Shown piece by piece: positions 19,232 through 28,819 of a stretch of 64,000 nucleotides of DNA; positions within the stretch are counted from its first letter, which is position 1; every line of letters begins with the position of its first letter. Below the pieces are notes generated by a model that had not been told where the DNA came from, did not search any database, and saw only the letters and a list, made by a program, of their open reading frames with translations. A program made the position numbers and the translations under genes. Source of the DNA: Stieleria varia (lineage in GTDB: Bacteria; Planctomycetota; Planctomycetia; Pirellulales; Pirellulaceae). The stretch spans positions 5,766,001 through 5,830,000 of the forward strand of contig NZ_CP151726.1 of NCBI RefSeq assembly GCF_038443385.1, in the 5' to 3' direction.

Positions 19232-22200
19232 ATGAGTGACTCGGACGATCCAGATTTAGAAACGCGAATCGAGCAGACCACGTCCAGCCGTGCCGGCGTA
19301 TCACAAGACTTGGTCGACGATTCACAGGAGCAGCCCTCCGTTCGATTGCCATCGCGTCTGGGGCGTTACGAAGTCAAACAGACGCTGGGCGAAGGCGGCT
19401 TTGGGACGGTGGTCTTGGCGTTGGACACCGAGCTAGATCGTCTGGTGGCGGTCAAAATCCCCAACTCCAAGCGATTCAAGAACAAAGCGGCCGTGAGCTT
19501 GTTCTTGTCCGAAGCCAAAATGGCGGCTTGCCTGCGTCACGACGGGATCGTGACCGTGTTTGATGTGGGTTGGGAAAGTGACGTTCCGTTCATTGTCCTG
19601 GAGTACATTCGAGGACGTACGCTGGCGGATTTCATCAGGTATGAGAAATGGTCTCATGAGTTCACCGCCGCCACCATCATGGCGATCGCTCAAGCCCTGC
19701 ATCATGCGCACCGCGAGGGTTTCATTCATCGAGACCTCAAGCCGCACAATATCTTGCTGGACAATGAGGACCGCCCTCGAATCAGTGATTTCGGACTCGC
19801 CGTTCGCCATCGCGATCTGAATCAATACACCAACCAAGTCGTCGGTACCCCGATGTACATGGCCCCCGAACAAGCGACCGGCGAGAACCATCGGATCGAT
19901 GAACGCACTGACATTTGGTCGGTCGGTGTGATGCTGTATCAGATGCTTTGTCGCAAACGGCCCTTCGCCGCAGACGACGACGGCGACTTGATTCCGAGGA
20001 TCATCCGAGCGGAGTTTGTTCCGCCTGCGACCGTCGATCCCACGGTTCCCCCGGAGTTGCAACGGATCTGTTTGCGGTGCTTATCACGTCGAATGTCGCA
20101 GCGTTACCGAACGGCGGAGGAACTCGCACGTGATTTGGAGTTGTGGATTGATCGCTCCAAGCAGCATTCAGGTTCGGGTATCTCGGTTGGCTCGGATCTT
20201 GGTTCGAATGAACGAGCCTTGGCGGCCAACGAATCACCGGCCGTCGTTTCACGTGGCCTGCGGCCCTTCAAATCGGAAGACTTCGTTTTCTTTACCCGCT
20301 TGTTGCCTGGGCCACACGATCGTAACGGGCTGCCGATCACGCTGAGTTTTTGGATTTCCACGCTTCGACAACGTGACCCTGACACTGCCGTCAGTGTTGG
20401 TTTGCTGTACGGACCATCGGGATGCGGAAAATCGTCTTTCGTGAGAGCCGGCATCATTCCACTGCTCGGTTCGACGACGACCTCCATCTACGTCGATTCA
20501 ACGAGTCCTGATCTCACGGGGAGGATCATGAAAGCGTTGTCGGACCGATTTGATTTCCTCAAACCGTTTGACACTTTGGCGGGAATGCTCAGCGAACTGA
20601 GGGAGTCCTATTCCGCCAGCGACGACCCGACGGATCGCCCCAAAGTGATCGTGTTCATTGATCAGTTCGAGCAGTGGCTGGCACAAGATCAAGCCAATCC
20701 GACATCCTCTCTGGTACAAGCCCTGCGTCAATGCGACGGGGGATGCGTCCAATGCATGTTGATCGTTCGAGACGACTTCTGGTTGCCCATCAGTCGCTTC
20801 ATGAGCCTGTTGGAAGTCAGTATCGTCGATGGCGAAAACGCGATGTTGATCGATTCCTTTGACCCCGAGCATGCCAAGAAAGTGTTGATGGAGCTCGGGC
20901 GTTCCATGTCTTGTTTGCCAGCGGCCGAATCGGAGATCACCGATAGCCAGCGACAGTTTCTCGATCGCGCGATCGACGAACTGAGTCATCACGGTCGATT
21001 GTATCCGGTCCGCTTGGCGATCTTTGCCGAACTGGTACGAAAGCAACCCTGGAACGCCGCGACTTTGGATCGACTGGGTGGAGCCGAAGGAGTCGGAGTG
21101 TCTTATTTGGATCATGCCGTCGGGCACCTGTCGACCGCCGCGCGGCAAGTTCACAGTGATGCTGCCCGCAGAGTGCTCGGCGAGTTGCTGCCCACGCGTG
21201 GCGATATCAAGAAATCGGCTGTTGCTCGCGAACGACTGTTGGAAGTCTCGGGCTATGCGGATTCTCATCGAGATTTTGATTCCCTGATACGATTGCTCGA
21301 CAGTGAACTTAGGCTGTTGACTCCCGTCTTGGCCGACGATTCGGGAGCGGAGATGGACAGCCTGGGTTCCCAATCGGGCGGTCATCAAGTCACATCGTAT
21401 CGCTTGACACACGACTTTCTTGTGCCCTCCATTCGCGAATGGCTGGAACGAGATCTGCGTGGCCAGCGCGGTGGACGTCAGCAGTTGCTGCTCAAAGAAC
21501 AAGCAGCGATGTGGAACGATCGGCAATCCTCTCGTTTCTTGCCATCACTCTCTGAGTACTTGCTCATCCGCTTCTACACACAACGCGGCGATTGGACGGC
21601 TGATCAAGCCAAGATGATGTTGTTCGCCGGGCAACGTATCGGTCGTCGGTTGCTGATGATTGCAGCCATCATCACAGTGTTCGCGATCGCCGGCGGAATG
21701 GTTTATCGTCAACAGGCTTTGCGAAACCAAGTCGCCACCACGCAGCGTCTGCTCAGCACATTGCAAGACGTCAATAACGATGACGTCCCTGGTGTCTTGG
21801 ATCAGTTGGAACCACTCCAAAAGCATGCCATTGGTCCCGCGTTCCGGGTGTTTGATGACGCCGAACAATCCATCAACAAACGACTGCGTGCCGGATTGGT
21901 CTGTTTGCGATCGGACGATGATCCGCTGGGGAAAATCGTGCAGTGGATCAAACTCGCGGAAATCAGACCGTCTGATGTCGCTGTTGTCTGTGCCGAATTG
22001 CATCCGCACCGCAACGCCACCGTCCCATTGCTGGAGACGGCTCTGCGTGACGAGCAATTGGATCCCACATCGCGTTTGCGGTTTGCATCCGTCTTGGCTC
22101 AGCTTTCGCCGGAAAACACTACGCTCCCACGGATGAATGGTGAATTGGTTCAAACGCTGCTGCAACAACCTGCGCCCGACTGCCATGTTTGGGTCCGAAT

Positions 22201-23569
22201 GCTGGTTCCCATCGGTGATCAATTGCTGACGCCGCTCAGGACCGCCTTTGACGACAATCTGGACCTGCAGTCGGCCCGGGTCATCGTTGCCGCCATGGAT
22301 CAGTATTCCGTTCAATTGTCCCGTGATGTTCCACACTTATTGGCCGCGGCTGACGGGGCACAATTCCGAGCGATCATCGAGAACTGGCAGCATCGCGGTG
22401 ATGAAATGAATCGCTGGATCAAGGATCATGTCCCGCAGCACAGCGATGCGGCAGACCAACGTGTCGCCACATCCAACCTAGCGATCGCGTCACTCCTCTT
22501 GGGCAATCCGACCGCAATCAAGCAAATCGCTCGGCAACGCCATTCTCCACAGCGAACGATGCTGGTCTCGATGCTCAATGCTGACCGATTGGACCTGTGG
22601 CGATTGATCGACATGATTGAGCAGTACGGAGACGACAAAGATCTCCTCGCAGCCTTTGTCCTCGCGTCGGACGCCTTTTCGGATCGCGCGTCCAGTCAAC
22701 GTCAACGTGATCGGCTGCAGGAAATTCTGACACAGGCTCACCAAAGTCAGGTAGATGCAGAATTGCATGTCGCCGCAACCGTCATCGCTCGGCACTGGGG
22801 ACTCACACTTGATCCACCGCCAGAAACGAAAATTTCAAACTCAGACGACAGAGCATGGAACGTCAACACGTCGGGGCAAAAGTGGATCGCTCTCTCCATC
22901 GACCGTGGCGATGAAGTCCCTGGGTATCACGTGGCGATCAGCGTAACGGAGGTCCCCAATGGGCTGTTTCGCGAATTCGCCAATGAAACCAATGCCGGAT
23001 TGGAAATCACTGGCGCGGACCAAGTCCCGGCCAGTTTCATTCCCCTGCATAACATCACTGCGTTCTGCAATTGGCTCAGCAAGAGAGAAAACATTCCTCG
23101 CGACCAGTGGTGCTACGAACCCAGCGAATCAGACAATGCAGCCAGCTATTACCCAAAACCCGATTTCATCAATCGCTCCGGATTTCGCTTGCCGACCAAA
23201 TCGGAGTGGTTGGCGGCCGTCGGCGGTTCAGGGCCGCACTGGCTCGCTGACTGCGAGCCAGTGGTGACGCGACGCTACCTCTGGGATCGCACGAGTGCAG
23301 AAATGATCATCCGCGGTGTGGGCCAGCGTTTACCCAACCCCAGTGGATTCCAGGATCTCTACGGAAACGTCAGCGAGATCGTGTTGGACGAAGAGTTGTT
23401 TCGTCGGGGTGCCGCCGAAAAAGCTCTCTTTCTCCTCGGCGGCAACGCTCTGACCCCGCTACGCGAGTTCGAATCGCTGTCTTCACAAAAGCCCCTCAAC
23501 CCCCGGATCATCAATTCATACGCTGGCTTTCGTGTGGTAAGGACGCTGCCCAGCACGAACGCCGACTAA
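19232..23569 (+). CDS. Ser/Thr kinase - STAND-like NTPase - TM - FGE-fold fusion
   Basis: A 1445-aa signalling protein. Residues about 45-310 are a Hanks-type kinase: LGEGGFGTVVLALD, VAVKIP, HRDLKPHN near 166 and DFGLAV. Residues about 340-780 form a P-loop NTPase of STAND type, with GPSGCGKSSFVRAG near 393 and a Walker B VIVFIDQFEQWL near 472. One transmembrane helix lies at about 805-825. An alpha-helical HEAT-like region follows (about 850-1190). The C-terminus (about 1220-1440) is an FGE-sulfatase/C-type-lectin fold (GYHVAISVTEVPNGLF, SGFRLPTKSEWLAAV, YGNVSEI, SYAGFRVVRTLP). It lacks the usual RGGSW and CR-X-A-X-R signature, so it is probably a binding domain. Kinase and NTPase would be cytoplasmic and the FGE fold outside. 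Confidence 0.85.
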   Translation: MSDSDDPDLETRIEQTTSSRAGVSQDLVDDSQEQPSVRLPSRLGRYEVKQTLGEGGFGTVVLALDTELDRLVAVKIPNSKRFKNKAAVSLFLSEAKMAACLRHDGIVTVFDVGWESDVPFIVLEYIRGRTLADFIRYEKWSHEFTAATIMAIAQALHHAHREGFIHRDLKPHNILLDNEDRPRISDFGLAVRHRDLNQYTNQVVGTPMYMAPEQATGENHRIDERTDIWSVGVMLYQMLCRKRPFAADDDGDLIPRIIRAEFVPPATVDPTVPPELQRICLRCLSRRMSQRYRTAEELARDLELWIDRSKQHSGSGISVGSDLGSNERALAANESPAVVSRGLRPFKSEDFVFFTRLLPGPHDRNGLPITLSFWISTLRQRDPDTAVSVGLLYGPSGCGKSSFVRAGIIPLLGSTTTSIYVDSTSPDLTGRIMKALSDRFDFLKPFDTLAGMLSELRESYSASDDPTDRPKVIVFIDQFEQWLAQDQANPTSSLVQALRQCDGGCVQCMLIVRDDFWLPISRFMSLLEVSIVDGENAMLIDSFDPEHAKKVLMELGRSMSCLPAAESEITDSQRQFLDRAIDELSHHGRLYPVRLAIFAELVRKQPWNAATLDRLGGAEGVGVSYLDHAVGHLSTAARQVHSDAARRVLGELLPTRGDIKKSAVARERLLEVSGYADSHRDFDSLIRLLDSELRLLTPVLADDSGAEMDSLGSQSGGHQVTSYRLTHDFLVPSIREWLERDLRGQRGGRQQLLLKEQAAMWNDRQSSRFLPSLSEYLLIRFYTQRGDWTADQAKMMLFAGQRIGRRLLMIAAIITVFAIAGGMVYRQQALRNQVATTQRLLSTLQDVNNDDVPGVLDQLEPLQKHAIGPAFRVFDDAEQSINKRLRAGLVCLRSDDDPLGKIVQWIKLAEIRPSDVAVVCAELHPHRNATVPLLETALRDEQLDPTSRLRFASVLAQLSPENTTLPRMNGELVQTLLQQPAPDCHVWVRMLVPIGDQLLTPLRTAFDDNLDLQSARVIVAAMDQYSVQLSRDVPHLLAAADGAQFRAIIENWQHRGDEMNRWIKDHVPQHSDAADQRVATSNLAIASLLLGNPTAIKQIARQRHSPQRTMLVSMLNADRLDLWRLIDMIEQYGDDKDLLAAFVLASDAFSDRASSQRQRDRLQEILTQAHQSQVDAELHVAATVIARHWGLTLDPPPETKISNSDDRAWNVNTSGQKWIALSIDRGDEVPGYHVAISVTEVPNGLFREFANETNAGLEITGADQVPASFIPLHNITAFCNWLSKRENIPRDQWCYEPSESDNAASYYPKPDFINRSGFRLPTKSEWLAAVGGSGPHWLADCEPVVTRRYLWDRTSAEMIIRGVGQRLPNPSGFQDLYGNVSEIVLDEELFRRGAAEKALFLLGGNALTPLREFESLSSQKPLNPRIINSYAGFRVVRTLPSTNAD

Positions 23570-23674
23570 AAAATGATCTCGCATAGCTTGATTCTCAGTG
23601 ATGAGGGCCTAGTATGCCACTCTGACGGGGGCTGTCTGTGTGTAACCTGAACTCGAACAACTGAATGCACTGAA

Positions 23675-24604
23675 ATGAATCGTGACAAAAGTATCAGTTT
23701 GGATGAAACCTTTGACGACGCAATGGACCCCCAGTCACTCCATCAGATTTCGCGTCGTTCGCCGATTGCATCGCGGGCATCGATCGGTCATGGCGAGTAT
23801 TTGGTGCGTCTGAAACCCAACTTGCGTGTCCCTCGCAACCCCGACTTTCTTTATGAAGATCCGCCGTGCCCCGATTGGGCTTATGAAGGCTCACCGCAAT
23901 GCGAAGGGATCTGTGTCTTTGTTCCAGATTATGACGAGGTCTCGTCCGAACCGGTCATCATTGGTTGGATTGAATGCTGCTTTGGATGCGGACCTGATCA
24001 GCTATGCGCCACTCCCGGCAGCGGTCTGCAGTTCTACACCGAGCGGTTTCGCGAAACCGATTATTCGGCGGTCGTCACGGAATGCTTTGATGAGTATGAA
24101 AGCGAAGCGTTTGATACCGGTACGCCGACCAGCCAGAGACCTGCAATGGGGAGACACGCTGGCCAAGCACGAAAGGGCTTGGACACGGTCTTCTTAAAGG
24201 TTCCATCGATCTACAACCCGGGCAGCTTTAGTGCTCGAAACTTGAGAGTGGGTAGCGAGCCCGTTCGCCTGAGTATGCCTCAAACGGGATGGAGGGTGTC
24301 GGTCACGAGAAACCACTTGCCCACGTCCACTGATTCGCGTTCAAAGCCTCCCGTCGCAGCCCAACACCCTGGCGTGACTCCGACGACATCCATCGACCAG
24401 AATGACGAAGCTCTGTCGGCGTGTGTGATTCTGCCAGAGGCGTGCGGACTACAGCAACACTGGATCACGGTTCCAGAAAGCAGTCGCCATCCGCAATCAC
24501 CATTTTGCTATGGTCAACTGATCACACCCAGTTGGACGGTCATTCTGTACCGATTGCCGATGCCCGAGAGCAACAAAAGAAAACCTGACTGCGGCTGCCA
24601 TTGA
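23675..24604 (+). CDS. Cys-rich orphan protein next to the kinase-NTPase
   Basis: A 309-aa protein I do not recognise. It has no signal peptide or membrane segment. Cysteines cluster in a central region (PPCPDWAYEGSPQCEGICVF, then WIECCFGCGPDQLC), and the last residues are CGCH, so metal binding or disulfides are possible. The region between about residues 150 and 270 is low in structure, rich in Ser, Thr and Pro. It starts 105 bp after the kinase-NTPase gene on the same strand, which makes it a candidate partner or substrate, but nothing proves that. The start ATG has only a weak upstream site. It could be a lineage-specific gene. Confidence 0.6.
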   Translation: MNRDKSISLDETFDDAMDPQSLHQISRRSPIASRASIGHGEYLVRLKPNLRVPRNPDFLYEDPPCPDWAYEGSPQCEGICVFVPDYDEVSSEPVIIGWIECCFGCGPDQLCATPGSGLQFYTERFRETDYSAVVTECFDEYESEAFDTGTPTSQRPAMGRHAGQARKGLDTVFLKVPSIYNPGSFSARNLRVGSEPVRLSMPQTGWRVSVTRNHLPTSTDSRSKPPVAAQHPGVTPTTSIDQNDEALSACVILPEACGLQQHWITVPESSRHPQSPFCYGQLITPSWTVILYRLPMPESNKRKPDCGCH

Positions 24605-24807
24605 ATGAAGGCACCAGTCGGATGGGCACTCTTGCCCGTGCGTGCAATGAATGTCGGCCAAGAGTGACCCGCCTACGCTTAACTCAACGGCCCGCAAGCT
24701 CGCACGGATTCGTCTTGGCATGCCCCTGGGAAACTTCGTAGGGTCTTGCTGGAAGCTGCCTCAGGAGCATGTGCTGGCAGTGGCGTCACGCGTCCGGCGA
24801 GCCTCGC

Positions 24808-25122
24808 ATGAAAACTTTCTCCGCGTCTCTCAACATTTCTGCAGCCGTCGTTGTGATGGCATTCGTTCCCGTCTCCCTGGGCTGTCTTGGCATGACCAAT
24901 CGGCCGTTGATTGCAGGGCCGGGGCCGATGAACTATCAACAAGCCAACGCGGTGGTCCACGACCCGTTTCCGCAAGAAGACCTGGGGCCAAGTGACTTGG
25001 GAGCCCGGCCACCAAGCTATCAAAATCCGCTGCCGTTGCCCGTTCGAAACCGAACCGTGGACGACATGATGCCGTGGCTAAAGATCACCGATCCGGCACC
25101 ACCAAGATACCCCGGATTCTGA
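24808..25122 (+). CDS. Small proline-rich lipoprotein
   Basis: A 104-aa protein with a classical lipoprotein signal: a short basic start (MKTFSAS), a hydrophobic core (AAVVVMAFVPV) and the lipobox SLGC, so Cys 26 should be lipidated. The mature part is short and Pro-rich (GPGPMNYQQAN, QNPLPLPVRN, PAPPRYPGF) and probably disordered. No homologue is recognised. It ends just before a palindromic repeat and converges on the nucleotide-sugar dehydrogenase gene. The ATG at 24808 is chosen because upstream in-frame codons would disrupt the signal. Confidence 0.7.
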   Translation: MKTFSASLNISAAVVVMAFVPVSLGCLGMTNRPLIAGPGPMNYQQANAVVHDPFPQEDLGPSDLGARPPSYQNPLPLPVRNRTVDDMMPWLKITDPAPPRYPGF

Positions 25123-25139
25123 TCACGCACTTGGTAATG

Positions 25140-25205
25140 GGATTCGCCAGAATTCCCCCTTGCGCAGATGGATTTCTGGCGAAATCCACTACCACATTGA
25201 TCGAT
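25140..25205. repeat. Hairpin repeat with ATTTCTGGCGAAATCC arm
   Basis: GGATTCGCCAGAAT at 25140-25153 pairs with ATTTCTGGCGAAATCC at 25172-25187, forming a hairpin between two convergent genes. The right arm and its flank (ATGGATTTCTGGCGAA, then CACTAC) recur at 51104-51135. It may double as a bidirectional terminator, though there is no T-run. Confidence 0.7.
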
Positions 25206-25214
25206 GATGCGTCC

Positions 25215-26546
25215 CTACGCCTTGCGAATCCTGTCACGCCCCACGCTGACTTTGGCCGTGGCATTACGCGTATCAATCACGAGCGCTGCGTTCTGAACGA
25301 TGCATTCGTAATCAAACGCGGTGTGGTCCGTTGCGATCAATACAGCGTCGAGCGACTGCAGATACTCCGGCGTCAATTCCTGACTCGTCATCGCGGGCAA
25401 ATCGTGATGTCGCATTTTGGGTAGCGATGGAACGTGTGGATCGCTGTAACTCAGCTCGGCGCCCTGTTGCAGCAGCAGCTCCATCAACTCAAACGAAGGG
25501 CTTTCACGCGGGTCATCGACATCCTTTTTGTAGGCGACTCCGAGCAAGCAGATTTTGCTGCCGCGAATCGGTTTCTTGACCTCGTTAAGAAATTCCGACG
25601 CGCGTGAAACGACGTACTTCGGCATCGCGCGGTTGACTTCGCCCGCCAGTTCGATGAAACGTGCGTTACTGCCTTGCTTGCGAGCCAGCCAAGACAAGTA
25701 AAATGGGTCGATCGGGATGCAATGTCCTCCGAGTCCGGGGCCGGGATAAAAGGCGTGGAAACCGAACGGCTTGGTTTTGGCCGCATTGATGACTTCCCAA
25801 ACATCGATGCCCATCTCATCAAAGAGCACTTTGAGTTCGTTGACCAACGCGATGTTGACCGCACGATAGATGTTCTCCAGGACTTTGGCCGCCTCGGCCA
25901 CTTCGCAATTGCTGACCGGAACGACGCCTGCGACGGCACACTTGTACAAGGCCGATGCACACTGCTGACTTTCCTCATTGATCGCGCCGACCACCTTGGG
26001 GATTCCGGCTGCGGAGAAATCTGGGTTCCCTGGATCTTCACGCTCGGGGCTGTACGCGACAAAGAAATCCGTGCCGGCGGCCAATCCGTTCTGCTCCAGA
26101 ATCGGGACCATGACGTCGCGTGTGGTCGTGGGATAGGTCGTGCTTTCCAAAACCACCAGTTGCCCGGGGCGGAGTGCTTTGGCGATCGATTCACAAGTGC
26201 CCACGACGTATTTCAAATCAGGATCTCTTGCCGAGTCCAACGGTGTCGGCACGCAGATCAACAGGGCATCCGGCTCGCAAAGACGTGCCATGTCGCTGGT
26301 CGCGTCAAAGAGCCCTTTCTCCAACCATGCGGCAATCTTCTCATTGCCAATGTGCTTGATGTAACTACGTCCCTGCAACAGCGTGTCGACTTTACTTTGA
26401 TCAACGTCAAATCCCATGCAGGAAAAGCCGGCTGAAGTGAACGCGTCGATCAACGGCAGGCCGACGTAACCAAGACCAATCACACCAACGGTGCACGTGC
26501 GTTGCTCAATGGAGGTTAAAAGGTTCTGACAGGCTGTGGTTGCCAT
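25215..26546 (-). CDS. UDP-N-acetyl-hexosamine/nucleotide-sugar 6-dehydrogenase
   Basis: A 443-aa NAD-dependent enzyme that oxidises the C6 hydroxyl of a UDP-sugar to a uronic acid for surface polysaccharide synthesis. The N-terminal Rossmann domain starts with VGVIGLGYVGLPLIDAF (about 20-36). The central domain has VSNCEVAEAAKVLENIYRAVNIALVNEL. The active-site motif GLGGHCIPIDPFYL has its nucleophilic Cys near 276, and this form of the motif points to the WbpA/WbpO branch (UDP-GlcNAc or UDP-GalNAc/ManNAc) over UDP-glucose dehydrogenase. The C-terminal domain contains GVAYKKDVDDPRESP. The ATG at 26546 is chosen; the longer upstream frame has no similarity. No other capsule genes are adjacent. 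Confidence 0.92.
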   Translation of the reverse strand: MATTACQNLLTSIEQRTCTVGVIGLGYVGLPLIDAFTSAGFSCMGFDVDQSKVDTLLQGRSYIKHIGNEKIAAWLEKGLFDATSDMARLCEPDALLICVPTPLDSARDPDLKYVVGTCESIAKALRPGQLVVLESTTYPTTTRDVMVPILEQNGLAAGTDFFVAYSPEREDPGNPDFSAAGIPKVVGAINEESQQCASALYKCAVAGVVPVSNCEVAEAAKVLENIYRAVNIALVNELKVLFDEMGIDVWEVINAAKTKPFGFHAFYPGPGLGGHCIPIDPFYLSWLARKQGSNARFIELAGEVNRAMPKYVVSRASEFLNEVKKPIRGSKICLLGVAYKKDVDDPRESPSFELMELLLQQGAELSYSDPHVPSLPKMRHHDLPAMTSQELTPEYLQSLDAVLIATDHTAFDYECIVQNAALVIDTRNATAKVSVGRDRIRKA

Positions 26547-26683
26547 GAATATCCTTTGCCGGTCCGGGAAATGGACACCGGATCTGCGAGAGTGAGAACG
26601 GGGGTGGAATCGGTGTGATCGAGAAGACGCTGGGCAGTGTAATCTCGCCCCCGTGAGCTTGGAACACGTCGCCTGCAAGGTGA

Positions 26684-27877
26684 TCAATACCGGCGAACGC
26701 GTGCCAGCAGAATCACCCCAATCGTTCCAAGTAGGACGTTCCCCAGCCAGACTCCGTAAGGCGGAATGTTCGCATCCTTGGCTTGCTCCAGCCCAAGAAT
26801 GAACAGTGGGTAATAGATCAGCAAAATCGGCAGGAAGCAGATCCCGAACGTCGTCCAATAGTCACTCGTCTTGGCGATCATCGCCAACGGGGCTCCGATC
26901 AATACAAAAAAGAAGCAGCTACAGCCCTCTGCCCAGCGACGCCAAGGCTCTAGCTTCAGCCTGACCAGACGCTCCCGACTGGCTCGAAGCTGATTGGCGA
27001 CGGACACTTCGGTGATTCCACCGATCTCATCCAGACGTGACGTCATGATGGAGAAACCAACTTGCGCAGCGCGAGTGCCTGCGATCGTGCGTGTTTGGCT
27101 CTCTTGATAAACGCGTTCATCGTCCAGCAGACGCAGTGGCAACTCTTGCGGACGCGTCGTGCCCGGACCCGAGCGACTCAGGGAACCCGAAAGCGGTATT
27201 TCGTAATCCGTTGTGCCCGGCATGATCCCCGTCACGGTCCCGCTTTGGTCAAACCGACAGTCGACCAGTTGCAACATCAGGGACTCCGATTGGGCATCCA
27301 TCGTCAAACGTCCCTCGCGTGCCGAGATCTTCATCGGCCGGCTGCCGGATTTGATCGTCACGCGAGGAGCGATCAAGGACTTGCCGGACACGTCGTGAAC
27401 GTAGATCGAAAAGCCGTGGTCCCCGTCGGCATACGTGTGCTGCGCCCGGAGCGTGCGATAAACAATGTCTTCAATGGACAGCATCACGATCCGATTGACA
27501 CCCGGGCGCCCCCACGAAACCGCCAAATCGGACAGACCGACCGAAATCGGACTGAGCAAGGCAGCGAGCACGAAAGCGGGACTGACCAAACGCAGTGGCG
27601 AGACGCCAGACGCTTTGATGGCTGCTATTTCCCCGTCGCTCGCCATCCGTCCGTACACGCAACAAACGGCGAACAACGCCGTCGCCGGAAACGAAAACTG
27701 GAGCGCAATCGGCAACACGTATGGCAGCAATTGAATGATCGCCAACGGACCCAGCCCCTCGCGCAGCAGCGTTCGTGCCACACCGATCAACAGGATCAGC
27801 AGCGTCAAAGCGATCAACGCGACCACAAAGATCTTGAGGATCTCGGCCACGATGTACCATGTCATCCGAGTGGGCAT
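26684..27877 (-). CDS. LptF/LptG-family permease
   Basis: A 397-aa membrane protein with three N-terminal transmembrane segments, a soluble beta-jellyroll domain (about residues 130-285) and three C-terminal segments. This is the layout of LptF/LptG, which with LptB extract lipopolysaccharide from the inner membrane. ILLIGVARTLLREGLGPLAIIQLLPYVLPIALQFSFPATALFAVCCVYGRMASDGEI would be typical of the family start, and the conserved SDGEI is visible. It supports a Gram-negative-type envelope with LPS transport. Whether this copy is F or G cannot be decided. lptB is not in the window. It lies 137 bp upstream of the nucleotide-sugar dehydrogenase on the same strand. Confidence 0.88.
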   Translation of the reverse strand: MPTRMTWYIVAEILKIFVVALIALTLLILLIGVARTLLREGLGPLAIIQLLPYVLPIALQFSFPATALFAVCCVYGRMASDGEIAAIKASGVSPLRLVSPAFVLAALLSPISVGLSDLAVSWGRPGVNRIVMLSIEDIVYRTLRAQHTYADGDHGFSIYVHDVSGKSLIAPRVTIKSGSRPMKISAREGRLTMDAQSESLMLQLVDCRFDQSGTVTGIMPGTTDYEIPLSGSLSRSGPGTTRPQELPLRLLDDERVYQESQTRTIAGTRAAQVGFSIMTSRLDEIGGITEVSVANQLRASRERLVRLKLEPWRRWAEGCSCFFFVLIGAPLAMIAKTSDYWTTFGICFLPILLIYYPLFILGLEQAKDANIPPYGVWLGNVLLGTIGVILLARVRRY

Positions 27878-28057
27878 GCTGAGCCGTTGGAGCGAAACAT
27901 CCGGCGGGCTACCCTTGCGCCCGCATCCGGCCCGGATATAGCACGATTGCCCATCTGCCAGGTAGGCGAATCCGCCGAAAACAGACTTGTCTCGAAATGA
28001 GACGACTGACAGAGGCTGCCTTGGCCGAACAAACCGAATCAGTTGGTTCGGCAGCGA

Positions 28058-28804
28058 TCAGTCTGACTGCCGGCGACTCAGCTCGTCTCGAAGCCGCGCG
28101 GCCAGCTCGTATTGTTCCTGTTCGACGGCGTCGCTGAGCTTTTCGTACAGCGTCTTGCCGACTTCGTATTCCGTTCTCAGTTGCTCTCGCAACTCGACCA
28201 GCCGGACCACCAGTTCGTCTTCTTCGTAGAACTCCTCGGCTTCGTGTTTGACGAAGAATTCCTCGATGGTTTTCAGCCCCGAATTGATCGCCTGGATCGC
28301 CTCCTCCGCCGTAGCATCCTCCAACGCTCCCAACGCAGCCGCCTGCGTGCGGTGAAAAAGCACGAAAGGACGATACTGCTCGTGGGACCGATTCCACTCT
28401 TCATCAGGCCCGATCCGCTCACACAAGTCCATCAGTCTTAATGTGTGATCGGCATCCATCACCGCCCGATGGTAATACTGCAACCTCAGCCAACAGATGC
28501 GGCGGTGGTAAAACTGCATGAATTCGCGGTCAACCTCCATGCATTGGTCGTCAGTGAGCACGAAACTGGGGTTTGCCAGAACGAGTTCCAACAGATGATC
28601 CAAGTAGGTAGGTGCCCCTTCGATCTTTTCGCCGTCGGGACGACCGGTCGTTTCAAGCTGCAGAATGCCCATGTCGACACGCATTTGGATGACGTCACGT
28701 TCGTCTTTGCCTTTGGCCAATCGAACATTCAGGGCGTTCGGGTCGAACTCCCAATTCGAGAGGATGTCGTCGAGATGCATCTTTCGCTTCATCAATCCAT
28801 TCAT
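28058..28804 (-). CDS. UvrB/UvrC-motif protein
   Basis: A 248-aa soluble protein. The last 50 residues contain a UVR motif (LSDAVEQEQYELAARLRDELSRRQ), as found in UvrB, UvrC and McsA, where it mediates protein contacts. The N-terminal three quarters resemble no repair enzyme I know: DDILSNWEFDPNALNVRLAKGKDERDVIQMRVDMGILQLE suggests a planctomycete-conserved helical domain. It has no catalytic motif or Cys pairs, so McsA-like adaptor roles are only a guess. Starts at 28804 (MNGLMKRKM) and 28792 (MKRKM) are both plausible. A small inverted-repeat element lies directly upstream. Confidence 0.8.
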   Translation of the reverse strand: MNGLMKRKMHLDDILSNWEFDPNALNVRLAKGKDERDVIQMRVDMGILQLETTGRPDGEKIEGAPTYLDHLLELVLANPSFVLTDDQCMEVDREFMQFYHRRICWLRLQYYHRAVMDADHTLRLMDLCERIGPDEEWNRSHEQYRPFVLFHRTQAAALGALEDATAEEAIQAINSGLKTIEEFFVKHEAEEFYEEDELVVRLVELREQLRTEYEVGKTLYEKLSDAVEQEQYELAARLRDELSRRQSD

Positions 28805-28819
28805 CACTAAAAGCGTGTG

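Noticed and set aside
20498-21526. Open frame antisense inside the kinase-NTPase gene
   Set aside because: The sense frame carries the Walker motifs here, so the antisense reading is a coincidence of codon use.
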